A DNA stretch of 11,159 nt, taken from NCBI GenBank assembly GCA_016200825.1, contig JACQEA010000039.1:1-11159 (forward strand). The letters are read 5' to 3'. Within the stretch, counting starts at the first letter, position 1. The number at the start of each line of letters is the position of its first letter. Positions 1-6,563 of this stretch are shown piece after piece. Under the pieces are notes generated by a model, which was given only the letters and a program-made list of their open reading frames with translations, did not search any database and was not told the origin of the DNA. Both the position numbers and the translations under genes were made by a program. This DNA comes from Chloroflexota bacterium. Its GTDB lineage: Bacteria > Chloroflexota > Anaerolineae > UBA4142.

Positions 1-21
1 GCAAAGACGCAAAGATGGAAA

Positions 22-145
22 CGTCATTGCGAGCACGTTCGCTTCGCTCAGTATGAACTCCGCGAGGCAATCCCCAGATACACTTGGAGATTGCTTCGTC
101 GCAGAGTTTACAGTGAGCGAAGCGAATCTGCTCCTCGCAATGACG
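22..145. repeat. Large imperfect inverted repeat, intergenic
   Basis: The outer arms are cgtcattgcgag (22-33) and its exact complement ctcgcaatgacg (134-145). Next come ttcgcttcgctca (38-50) against tgagcgaagcgaa (114-126), and the centre holds gcaatc (67-72) against gattgc (89-94). The whole 124 bp can fold into one long interrupted hairpin. I read it as a dispersed non-coding repeat of the kind scattered between genes in many environmental bacterial genomes; that assignment is from general familiarity, not a search. No coding frame across it looks real. Confidence 0.75.
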
Positions 146-300
146 CTATCATTTTTTTCTTTGCGCCCTTGGCGTTCCATTCGCTTCGTTCAGGACAGGC
201 CTGGCGGTAAAAATTACACCTGCACTTGCCGCAGGTGCAAGTGTTTCGCATAAAGTCTATTTGTGATTTCTTTGTGTCTTTGTGGTAAGAGTTTTTGAAA
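146..300. other. Repeat-rich intergenic leader, no gene seen
   Basis: This stretch holds pieces of low-complexity repeats. An interlocking palindrome lies at 217-243 (cacctgc/gcaggtg and cacttgc/gcaagtg). A ctttgtgtctttgtgg run at about 271-286 resembles the arms of the repeat at 9654-9721. The segment ctttgcgcccttggcgt (about 159-175) pairs loosely with gcaaagacgcaaag at 1-14. I see no convincing promoter or Shine-Dalgarno sequence for the gene starting at 301; gtaagag at about 285-291 is only a weak candidate. Confidence 0.5.
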
Positions 301-1732
301 ATGGAAATCCATTTGTCGGATAACCGCGTGCGCATTTGGATTGGCGCGCTCGCATTTGGAATTCTCATCGCGCTCGCGGGCGGCGCGCTGATCGCGTTCG
401 TGCATCCGCTCGTTCCGTTTGCAATTATCGCCGGGCTCGTTATCGCAGGAATTATTTTGTCGCGCATCGAGTTGGCGTTGTACGCGGTGATCGCGGTCGC
501 GGTGCTGTTGCCATTCGGCGCGTTGCCGCTCAATGTGGGATTCAATCCAACATTTCTCGATCTCGCGCTCCTCGCGGTCTTTGGGTTGTGGCTGTTGCAA
601 GTGTTGACGCGACAGACCGGCGCATTTATCGCGACGCCGCTCGCGGCGCCGATGCTCACGTTCATCGTCCTCGCGATTTTTTCTTTCATCGCCGGACTGC
701 GCGGAAATTCTAATTTCGATCGCGTTATTTTTTGTCGTAGTCAATACGGTGCGGACGCGCGCGCAAGTGGCGACTGTGATTCGTGTGGTGATCGTTGCAG
801 GATTTATTTCCGCGCTCATCGGAATTTTTTTGTACGTTATTCCGCGCGAACTGGCGGCATTTTTGCTGTCGCTGTTGCGCGTGTTCAAATATCCAACCGG
901 CGATCGCGTTTTGCGTTTTATCGAAGACGATCCAACGCAACCGCTGCGCGCGATTTCTACATCGGTGGATCCAAATGTGTTAGGCGGATTGTTGATTCTG
1001 GTTACCGCGCTGACGATTCCGCAACTCTTTGCCGCGCGGCCCCTGTTCGCGCGGAACGCGTTGCGCGCAATGATCGCGGCGATGGCGGTCTGTTTATTCT
1101 TGACGTTTTCGCGCAACGCGTTGCTCGCGGTCACGATCGCGATTCTGTTTATGGTGTACTTGCAACTCGCGCGGCGCATTCCGCCGCTCGCGGCGGCGAT
1201 TCTCGTTTTTATCGGCGCGCCGTTGATCGCGCTCGCGGGTTTTGCGCTGTTGACTTTATTACCGTTCACGCAAACATACGCCGCGCATTTGATCGAAGGA
1301 TTGCAAGGTCAGGATCGCGCGACCTTGATGCGCTTTGGCGAATACAAAGACGCGTTCACGCTGATCGCGCGTTATCCGTTTTTTGGCGTGGGCTTTGGCA
1401 GTTCGCCGGACATTGATACGTACATCGGCGTGTCGTCGGTATATTTGTTGATGGCGGAGGAGATGGGCATCATTGGGCTGAGTGTGTTTCTGGGAGTGAT
1501 GATTTTATTTTTTGCCGCCGCGACCCGCGCGTGGTTTGCGTGGACCGCGCGCGACGAAACGCTTGCGCCGATTTTGCTTGGATTGATCGCCGCGCTCGTC
1601 GGCGCGATGATCGGCGGAATATTCGATCATTATTTTTTCAATCTCAAATTTCCGCATTCGGTCGCGTTGTTTTGGTTGTACGTCGCATTGGGAATGGCGG
1701 TGCTGCGGCTGAGAGATGACGATAGACGGTAG
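301..1732 (+). pseudogene. O-antigen ligase-like polytopic membrane protein, frame-broken
   Basis: Members of the O-antigen ligase/Wzy family (Wzy_C, PF04932) join or polymerise lipid-linked glycans on the outer face of the membrane. The N-terminal part is open from ATG 301 (TTG 295 is an alternative) and shows several hydrophobic helices ending in FSFIAGL at about 679-699. The rest is in the next frame, recognisable from AEILIS at about 701 through FFVVVN and continuing to 1732. The C-terminal part carries the family signature FGEYKDAF..ARYPFFGVGFGS (about 1336-1400) and more helices. The frame changes at about 695-705 by +1 or by -(3k+2). Homologues usually have a dozen or more residues between these two helices, so a small deletion is likelier than one extra base. 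The last residues (DDDRR) come from a tandem repeat at the 3' end. It could be a real pseudogene or an assembly indel. Confidence 0.75.
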
Positions 1733-1744
1733 ACGATGGACGTT
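1715..1744 (+). repeat. Degenerate GACGATRGAC tandem repeat at gene end
   Basis: Imperfect copies of gacgatagac/ggtagac/gatggac run through the last codons and stop of the preceding gene into the spacer. A related run (gacgaaagacgatggac, gacgacggacgacc) occurs at about 3598-3641 inside the GT39 gene. The repeat supplies the stop codon and the acidic/basic C-terminal residues of the O-antigen ligase-like protein. Confidence 0.6.
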
Positions 1745-1753
1745 ACGCGGCGC

Positions 1754-1782
1754 TTGTCAGATTGCCGCGTTCGTCATAGAAT
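1754..1782 (+). promoter_or_regulatory. Sigma-70 type promoter for the TA-like pair, probably leaderless
   Basis: TTGTCA (1754-1759), a 17-bp spacer and TAGAAT (1777-1782) give a near-consensus sigma-70 promoter. The expected start of transcription, about 7 nt after the -10 box, falls at or next to the ATG at 1789. There is no room for a Shine-Dalgarno sequence, so the mRNA is predicted to be leaderless. Confidence 0.7.
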
Positions 1783-1788
1783 ATTGTT

Positions 1789-2070
1789 ATGAGTGATCCA
1801 ATTGACCGCGTACGTCAGCGGCCATACTTTATTTGGGATTACGATCTCACCGAAGAAGATGTGCGCGCGATTTTGCGCGGCGACAACGAGTACGAAAAAG
1901 TGCAGATGATGGTGCGGATTATTGAGCATTGTCGCTGGGAAGACATTTGGCGTTACATTTCCCTCTCGCAGATTCGTCGATATTGGAAACAAATTCACCG
2001 GTGGTTACGCAAAGAATTACGACCCACATGGAAATTTGCAATGGAGGTCTGGAATCGCAACCCCACCTAG
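1789..2070 (+). CDS. Small DUF6922-like protein, putative antitoxin partner
   Basis: This 93-aa protein is rich in Trp, Arg and Glu. Its FIWDYDLTEEDV...ILRG start, a central MMVRIIEHCRWEDIW helix and a basic QIHRWLRKELR tail resemble the small DUF6922-type proteins often encoded just before AbiEii-like nucleotidyltransferases; I recall this family pattern but could not search it. No catalytic motif is visible. The start is fixed by the promoter at 1754-1782, which would begin transcription at this ATG. The stop overlaps the proposed start of the next gene by about 35 nt, so the two are probably translationally coupled. It is not a classical AbiEi antitoxin, which is larger and has a winged-helix N-terminus. 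The antitoxin role is inferred from position. Confidence 0.7.
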   Translation: MSDPIDRVRQRPYFIWDYDLTEEDVRAILRGDNEYEKVQMMVRIIEHCRWEDIWRYISLSQIRRYWKQIHRWLRKELRPTWKFAMEVWNRNPT

Positions 2071-2719
2071 CATTCTTGAACCATTGCAGCGAGAGTTTTT
2101 GCGCGCTTTTTTTCGCCGTCCAGCGAGTCAATCTTTTTTTCTGACCGGGGGCACAGCTCTGGCAGAATTTTATCTTCACCATCGCTACAGTGAGGACATT
2201 GATTTGTTCACGTTGGATCGTAACGCGTATGGTGCGATGATTACGGATTTGTCTTATCTGTCAGAAGAATTGAATTGTTCTTTAACCGTTGGAGTCAGTG
2301 CGGTGGATTTCCGATCAATATTTTTCGAACGCGTTGGTGAATCGCGCTTGAAAGTTGATCTAGTACGAGACGCGGGACCGCAATTTGACGCGCCGCAAAG
2401 ATTTAACGATGTGATTGTAAACTCGTTACTTGACATAGCCGTGAATAAAGTGACGGCATTGTTTGGGCGCGCCGCTGTTCGGGATTTTGTGGATTTGTAT
2501 TTTCTACTCAAACAAGGATTTGATTTGAACGAATTGATGCGACTCGCCCAAGAAAAAGATTTGGGATTCACCGAATTTTACTTTGCCGGAGCTCTGCACG
2601 AAATTCAGCGCGCCCGCGAACTTCCGCGTATGATTCTGCCGTTGACGTTGGAAGAACTGCGCGCATTTTTTTCTCCCCTCGCCGAGCAAATTATGCTCCG
2701 CGCCAAACCCGCCGAATAA
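2036..2719 (+). CDS. AbiEii/AbiGii-like nucleotidyltransferase (type IV toxin family)
   Basis: AbiEii proteins (PF08843, MNT superfamily) are nucleotidyltransferase toxins; characterised relatives such as MenT modify tRNA acceptor ends. The motifs seen are FFLTGGTALAEFYL followed by HRYSEDIDLF, the G-G-T and D-x-D elements of the nucleotide and metal site. Further on are LKVDLVRD and, near the C-terminal third, DIAVNKVTALFGRAAVRDFVD, typical of the family. Length is 227 aa from TTG 2036. No ATG lies upstream of the conserved domain in this frame; the other candidates are TTG 1922, which would overlap the upstream gene deeply, and TTG 2084, so the start is uncertain. No good Shine-Dalgarno sequence is visible, which fits coupling to the overlapping upstream gene. 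All core motifs are intact. Phage defence or plasmid/genome maintenance is a family-level inference. Confidence 0.85.
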   Translation: MQWRSGIATPPSILEPLQREFLRAFFRRPASQSFFLTGGTALAEFYLHHRYSEDIDLFTLDRNAYGAMITDLSYLSEELNCSLTVGVSAVDFRSIFFERVGESRLKVDLVRDAGPQFDAPQRFNDVIVNSLLDIAVNKVTALFGRAAVRDFVDLYFLLKQGFDLNELMRLAQEKDLGFTEFYFAGALHEIQRARELPRMILPLTLEELRAFFSPLAEQIMLRAKPAE

Positions 2720-2731
2720 TCGGACGCGCAC

Positions 2732-4684
2732 TTGAAATCCTCTCGCCTTATTCTGTTCGCGATCTTGCTCGCCGCGTTTGCGTATCGCCTCTTTCGTCTC
2801 GGCGCGAATAGTTTGTGGTACGACGAAACGGTTTCGCTCTACCTTGCGCGGCTCGATCTATTTTCGCTCACGCGTCACACCGCCGGGGATATTCATCCGC
2901 CGCTCTATTATTATTTGCTCCACTTTTGGGTACAATTTGTCGGTGGGTCAGAATTTTCCGCCGCGTTCCTCTCCCTCTGCTTTGGAATTATTTTGGTTGC
3001 GCTGACCGCGCGCGTCGCGCGCGAATGGTTTGACCCGCGCGTTGCAACCCTCTCCGCGTTTCTGATCGCGATTTCTCCGTACAATTTATGGTATTCGCAA
3101 GAAGTGCGAATGTACACGCTCGGCGCGGTGTTAGGGCTGGCATCGGTGTATTTTTTTCTCAAGTTAATGACAAGCCCTCCAACGCCAGCCGCGAATTCCA
3201 AGTCAATCTTTACGCGTAATTTTTTCGCGTATGTAATCGTTAGTGCGCTCGGTCTTTACACGCTGTATTATTTTATTTTTCTGCTCGCGTTTGAATATCT
3301 TGTGGTCTTGGTCCGCAGAATTCGCTTTTCAGATTTATGGATTACCAAATACGATTTACGCGTTTTCCTTCTCTCCCAACTTTTCATTCTCTTGCTCTAC
3401 CTGCCCTGGCTTTTCATCGCGGTTCGTCAAGCCATTGATCCGCCCGTGCCGCCGTGGCGTTCCTTCATTCCGCTTTCAAACATTTTGCGCGAAACATTTT
3501 CCGCGCTCGCGCTCGGACAATCGGTTGAACCGCGCGATGTTTGGTGGGTGTTGGTGATCGTCGCGGCAGTGATCGCGTTTGCCTTGTTCGACCGCAGACG
3601 AAAGACGATGGACAGTGGATCCGCGACTGACGACGGACGACCAACGATTTTTCTTTTTGCCTACACTTTTGTCTCGCTCGCGCTCATCTACGCGTTTTCG
3701 TTTTGGAAACCGTTGTATCACGTGCGCTATATTTTTATCTACTCGCCCGCGTTTTACATTTTGCTCGCGGTGGGCATAACGCGGATCGCGAATGGCAGAT
3801 GGCGGATAGCAAATAGCAAATGGCGAATGCCGAATTATTTTTTACGCAATACGCAATACGCGATCATTTTTATCTTTGCGGTTGCCTCCGCTTTCTCTGC
3901 GTTCAACTTTTGGTTCGATGCGCGTTACGCCGAAGACGATCTGCGCGGCGCGGTGAATTATCTTTCGGAACATTGGCGACCGGGGGACGCGATTCTTCTC
4001 AACGCGGGTTACACTTATCCAGCGTTCCTCTATTATTCCGATTTGCCAATCGCGTGGCGTGGGCGTTTGCGCGATTATCCGCCGTCGCAAATTTCGGTTG
4101 GCACGATCCAACGCGTGGTGGACAATCCGAACGCGTTTGTTTTGCAAACCGGTTCGATCAATGGCGCGGCGAATTTAGGTTGGGGCAGTGCGGAATCGGA
4201 TTTTTATGCGACGACCGCGGACGAAACGCGCGCCGCGCTCGACCGCGTGTTTGCGTTGCATGCGCGCGTGTGGATGTTGCGATTGTACGACACGGTCGTT
4301 GATCCGGACGGAATTATTCGCGATTACTTTGCGACGCGCGGCAGAATTATTGACGATCAAGTTTTCGCGGGCGAAGCGAACGCGCGCGTGCAAGGCTATC
4401 TCACCACACGCGCACCGCTGACGACATTGCCAACGAATCTCACGCGCCGCGATCTCAACTTTCAAAATGGAATCAATTTGCGCGGGTTTGAATCCGACGC
4501 GCAAACTGCACGCGTCGGTGCATCGGTGGATTTTATTTTATATTGGCAGGCGCGCGAGGCGTTGAACGTGGATGCGCGCGTCTTTATCGGATTATTTGAT
4601 GAGCGTGGTAACGTCGTTGCGGCGAGCGAGGAAGCGCCCGGGCAATTATCAATTGCGCATCTCGCTTTTCGATCCGTTTACTAA
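2732..4684 (+). CDS. GT39-type membrane glycosyltransferase (ArnT/PMT-like)
   Basis: Enzymes of this family move a sugar from a polyprenyl-phosphate donor to lipid or protein acceptors on the outer side of the membrane. After a first helix, the loop has the WYDET motif (D31-E32, the expected catalytic acid pair), then GDIHPPLYY at 52-60 and WYSQEVRMY at 120-128, all family hallmarks, followed by about ten more hydrophobic helices to residue ~390. A soluble periplasmic-type C-terminal region follows. The TTG start at 2732 lies 12 nt after the previous stop and has no clear Shine-Dalgarno, so readthrough translation is plausible. Two low-complexity insertions sit in loops (3598-3641, 3783-3862). 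The frame ends early at 4684; the natural tail (NYQLRISLFDP...) continues in another frame to 4766. Function with the O-antigen ligase-like gene in surface glycan synthesis is an inference. Confidence 0.85.
   Translation: MKSSRLILFAILLAAFAYRLFRLGANSLWYDETVSLYLARLDLFSLTRHTAGDIHPPLYYYLLHFWVQFVGGSEFSAAFLSLCFGIILVALTARVAREWFDPRVATLSAFLIAISPYNLWYSQEVRMYTLGAVLGLASVYFFLKLMTSPPTPAANSKSIFTRNFFAYVIVSALGLYTLYYFIFLLAFEYLVVLVRRIRFSDLWITKYDLRVFLLSQLFILLLYLPWLFIAVRQAIDPPVPPWRSFIPLSNILRETFSALALGQSVEPRDVWWVLVIVAAVIAFALFDRRRKTMDSGSATDDGRPTIFLFAYTFVSLALIYAFSFWKPLYHVRYIFIYSPAFYILLAVGITRIANGRWRIANSKWRMPNYFLRNTQYAIIFIFAVASAFSAFNFWFDARYAEDDLRGAVNYLSEHWRPGDAILLNAGYTYPAFLYYSDLPIAWRGRLRDYPPSQISVGTIQRVVDNPNAFVLQTGSINGAANLGWGSAESDFYATTADETRAALDRVFALHARVWMLRLYDTVVDPDGIIRDYFATRGRIIDDQVFAGEANARVQGYLTTRAPLTTLPTNLTRRDLNFQNGINLRGFESDAQTARVGASVDFILYWQAREALNVDARVFIGLFDERGNVVAASEEAPGQLSIAHLAFRSVY
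3598..3641 (+). repeat. In-frame GACGAYRGAC repeat inside the GT39 gene
   Basis: The run gacgaaagacgatggac ... gacgacggacgacc is read in frame as a hydrophilic loop (KTMDSGSATDDGRP) directly after the helix ending FALFDRRR. It is related to the repeat at 1715-1744. The flanking helices continue undisturbed, so the insertion is tolerated in a loop. Confidence 0.5.
3783..3862 (+). repeat. In-frame composite tandem repeat inside the GT39 gene
   Basis: Two repeat types lie side by side: imperfect copies of aatRgcRRatRgc (aatggcagatggcggatagc, aaatagcaaatggcgaatgc; about 3790-3830) and tacgcaatacgcaatacgc (about 3842-3861). They are translated as NGRWRIANSKWRMPN and LRNTQYA between two membrane helices. 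The composition is unlike the surrounding Cgcg-rich coding sequence, which suggests recent insertion or slippage. Confidence 0.65.
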
Positions 4685-4766
4685 AGAAGCGTACCCCGTC
4701 GACGCGCGCGACGGGGTGGTCGAAAAAAGTCAGATCGTATTGATGCAAGTGCGCGTGGAAAAATAA
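4638..4766 (+). pseudogene. Displaced C-terminal tail of the GT39 protein
   Basis: From about 4638 the frame one base later than the GT39 frame reads PGNYQLRISLFDP, then FTKEAYPVD and a final QIVLMQVRVEK ending at 4766. PG-x-Y-x-L-x-x-x-L-x-D-P is the usual closing part of the beta-sandwich that follows GT39 membrane domains. Dropping one base from cccggg at about 4636-4642 joins EEAPG to NYQLRI. However, homologues normally have some 30 or more residues between these points, so a deletion between two PG codons (shared ccggg) explains it better. A 9-bp perfect stem (4693-4701/4709-4717) lies inside this tail. Confidence 0.65.
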
Positions 4767-4787
4767 AATCGGCAGAGAAAAAATTTT

Positions 4788-5750
4788 TTATGGGCCCGGC
4801 AGTTTGATGGTGGGAACTGGTACGACCGGGATCGCAGTTGGAAGCGGTAATCCGGGCGGAGGAGGTGGATTGATGACCGGCGGTGGCGGCGCGAGTGTCG
4901 CCGCGGGCAAAATCGGAATTGGAATAGTTGCCGCGCCAGTCGGCGCGACCGGCGGCGGGCTGATGATTGGCGCGGTTATCGCGGGTGTGGGCGAAAGCGC
5001 GCGCGCGGGGGGTGGCGGCGGAACCGGCGGCGCGAGCAAGGGCGCTAATTGGCCTAATTTTTTTTCTCCGCTTTCAAGTACATTATCAACCGTCGCGCGT
5101 TCAGAGAGATCCAATTGACTTTGCAACGCGCGCAAATCTTTTTGTTGATTGACGACGTGCGCCGTCGTGCGGCGGAGTGTGTCAGGCGATTGAAGTTGCG
5201 CCAGCGCGAGCGCGAACACGATTTCATTTTGATATTCATTCAACGCGCGCTCGCCCAAGTCATTGCGCCGAACCTGATACATTTGCGCCGCTTCATTCAA
5301 ACGCTTGTCGGCGAACGTGAGATGGAGATCAATGCGGTCTAAACTCGCGAACGCGAACGTTAATTCAAACTGCTCGCCCGCGCGTTTCAACGGATAAAGC
5401 GGGGAATCAGGGAAACTGACTTGCGCATTCGCGATGCCGGTGCTCGCAAGAATCGCGACTGCGACAAAAAGAACCGCGGCAAATGCAAAACGCCACGCCG
5501 GAAAACGGAACAACATGGTTTGTGCTCGCGCGCTGCGCGTCGGCGGCGGGAGTTCTAGCACGCGCGCGCGGGTCGCGCGCGTAAATTCCGGCGACGGCTG
5601 AACGTCCGGCAATTTTTCCAGCGCGGCTGCCATCTGCAAGTGCGGCGCGAGTTCCTCCGCCACCGCCGGATATTTTGCCAAACAATCGGCGATGGTCATT
5701 CGCCCGGCGCGAATCTCGTTCAAACATTCGTCCAATATTCTTTCGATCAT
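4788..5750 (-). CDS. DUF5667-type single-pass membrane protein, putative anti-sigma partner
   Basis: The N-terminal cytoplasmic half (residues 1-80) begins ERILDECLNEIRAG...ADCLAKYP...LAPHL, a helical region common at the front of DUF5667 regulators. One membrane helix follows (about 86-106). Just outside it is PDSPLYPLKRAGEQFEL (114-130), the DUF5667 hallmark, then a helical domain to about 236. Residues 237-320 are a Pro-rich tail (many PPPP runs), suited to spanning a cell wall or extended envelope. The start codon overlaps the sigma factor stop by 4 nt (ATGA, 5747-5750), so the two are translationally coupled. By position it is expected to hold or modulate the ECF sigma factor at the membrane; no HCC zinc anti-sigma motif is present. 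The gene converges on the GT39 tail, with an aaaaaatttttt block at about 4778-4789 between them. Confidence 0.85.
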   Translation of the reverse strand: MIERILDECLNEIRAGRMTIADCLAKYPAVAEELAPHLQMAAALEKLPDVQPSPEFTRATRARVLELPPPTRSARAQTMLFRFPAWRFAFAAVLFVAVAILASTGIANAQVSFPDSPLYPLKRAGEQFELTFAFASLDRIDLHLTFADKRLNEAAQMYQVRRNDLGERALNEYQNEIVFALALAQLQSPDTLRRTTAHVVNQQKDLRALQSQLDLSERATVDNVLESGEKKLGQLAPLLAPPVPPPPPARALSPTPAITAPIISPPPVAPTGAATIPIPILPAATLAPPPPVINPPPPPGLPLPTAIPVVPVPTIKLPGP

Positions 5751-6277
5751 ATTTTCAAAATCCTCTGCAAGGCTTGCAACGCGCGATGCTGGAGCGCGCG
5801 GATCGCGCCCGCGTTTTTGTCCAGCATCTCGGCAACTTGCTCCGTAGTATACCCCTCGATAAATTTCAAAAGAATCACGTGCTGTTGATCGTCGGTTAAT
5901 TTTGCCAGCGCGCGCCGCAATTCGTCCGCGTTCAGTTTTTGTTCGACGCTCGCGACGAGATCAGGCGCGTGCGCGTCATTCTCCGCGTCCTCAAGCCGTA
6001 ACGTAACGCGTTGCGCGCGGAAATGATCAACCATGAGATTGTGCGCGATGGGGTACAGCCACGCCGCGAACGGCCGCCCGGTATCGCGGTACGCGCCGAT
6101 GTTCTCCCACGCTTTCAAAAATGTTTGCGCGGTCAAATCCTCGGCGAGCGCGATCGCGCCAACCTTGTAATAAACGTATTTGTAAATCTTGTTGACAAAG
6201 CGGTCGTAGAGTTCTGCAAACGCTTTGTGATCGTGTCCGATGGCGCGGCGCACCAGCTCGCGTTCTTCATTCATCAT
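5747..6277 (-). CDS. ECF (group 4) RNA polymerase sigma factor
   Basis: This protein directs RNA polymerase to a specific promoter set. Region 2 is clear: ELYDRFVNKIYKYVYYKVG, then AEDLTAQTFLKAWENI and PFAAWLYPIAHNLMVDHFR. Region 4 is the C-terminal LTDDQQHVILLKFIEGYTTEQVAEMLDKNAGAIRALQHRAL helix-turn-helix. There is no region 3, as expected for ECF factors. The frame is open back to GTG 6310, but the proposed ECF promoter at 6315-6343 would start transcription at about 6308, so the tandem ATGs at 6277/6274 (MMNEERELVRRA) are the better start, giving 176 aa. It overlaps the DUF5667 gene downstream. Its two predicted promoters, one housekeeping and one shared in sequence with the divergent operon, indicate positive autoregulation. 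Confidence 0.9.
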   Translation of the reverse strand: MMNEERELVRRAIGHDHKAFAELYDRFVNKIYKYVYYKVGAIALAEDLTAQTFLKAWENIGAYRDTGRPFAAWLYPIAHNLMVDHFRAQRVTLRLEDAENDAHAPDLVASVEQKLNADELRRALAKLTDDQQHVILLKFIEGYTTEQVAEMLDKNAGAIRALQHRALQALQRILKI

Positions 6278-6314
6278 ACGCGTAGAGAGCGGGTGCGCGT
6301 TCGGTTGCACCCTG

Positions 6315-6343
6315 TATAACGAAATTTTACAAATCGTGTTATG
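6315..6343 (-). promoter_or_regulatory. Predicted autoregulated ECF promoter for the sigma gene
   Basis: On the minus strand CATAAC (6343-6338), 16 nt, then CGTTATA (6321-6315). The AAC-type -35 and CGT-type -10 with 16-nt spacing match the general form of ECF promoters. The same two boxes at the same spacing face the opposite operon at 6511-6539. The predicted start is near 6308, about 30 nt before the ATG at 6277. Confidence 0.7.
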
Positions 6344-6354
6344 GCTTCGGGCGC

Positions 6355-6383
6355 ATCTTATTCCAAGTCCATCCGAGTGTCAA
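6355..6383 (-). promoter_or_regulatory. Sigma-70 promoter upstream of the sigma gene
   Basis: On the minus strand TTGACA (6383-6378), a 17-bp spacer and TAAGAT (6360-6355). The -35 is a perfect consensus and the -10 retains the conserved T1 A2 and T6. It lies just upstream of the ECF-type promoter and would give basal transcription of the sigma/DUF5667 pair with a leader of about 70 nt. Confidence 0.7.
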
Positions 6384-6397
6384 TCGAATCTGTTGCG

Positions 6398-6501
6398 CTA
6401 GGGCGTGTATGCAAAATCTTCTTGCAGGATTCTAGAGCGTTTGGCATCAAGGTCTTTCAACGAAACCAGCGTCAATAAAACTTTTTGCATACATGCCCTA
6501 G
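6398..6501. mobile_element. MITE-like element with 19-bp terminal inverted repeats
   Basis: The 19-bp arms ctagggcgtgtatgcaaaa (6398-6416) and ttttgcatacatgccctag (6483-6501) are complementary with one mismatch, enclosing 66 bp. The outermost CTAG on both sides could be a 4-bp target duplication; some IS5-family elements duplicate CWAG sites. No transposase is encoded; one minus frame from ATG 6490 gives only 30 aa ending at the CTAG. Base composition is more AT-rich than the flanking genes. It sits between the sigma-70 promoter and the plus-strand ECF promoter. It might instead be a structured RNA or a divergent-promoter operator. Confidence 0.6.
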
Positions 6502-6510
6502 AAAAGTGAG

Positions 6511-6539
6511 CATAACAAAGCAAGGCGTGCGTCGTTATA
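6511..6539 (+). promoter_or_regulatory. Predicted ECF promoter for the five-gene operon
   Basis: CATAAC (6511-6516), 16 nt, CGTTATA (6533-6539): the same boxes and spacing as the promoter facing the ECF sigma gene at 6315-6343, while the spacers themselves differ in sequence. Transcription would start near 6546, leaving a short leader with the Shine-Dalgarno sequence at 6553-6559 before ATG 6564. No good sigma-70 promoter is visible in this direction. Confidence 0.7.
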
Positions 6540-6563
6540 ACACTGGCGTGGTAAGGAGGAATA

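Noticed and set aside
214..1269. 351-aa minus-strand open frame
   Set aside because: Arg/Asn/Ala-rich composition with no domain pattern; it mirrors the O-antigen ligase-like gene on the other strand, whose family signatures are clear.
3783..3862. Possible CRISPR-like array
   Set aside because: Units are short, imperfect and contiguous, without unique spacers of regular length, and are translated in frame.
4693..4717. 9-bp perfect hairpin as a terminator of the GT39 gene
   Set aside because: No T run follows, and the sequence reads as conserved-looking coding tail in the displaced frame.
4804..5118. Gly-rich plus-strand open frame
   Set aside because: It is the antisense of the Pro-rich tail of the DUF5667 protein (Pro codons read as Gly), with no start signal of its own.
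6278..6310. GTG 6310 as the sigma factor start
   Set aside because: The predicted ECF promoter would start transcription at about 6308, inside that codon, and family members begin close to the MNEERELVRRA segment.
6398..6490. 30-aa minus-strand frame filling the MITE-like element
   Set aside because: Too short to judge, only a weak aggg upstream, and its ends are set by the terminal repeats; kept only as a note in the element finding.
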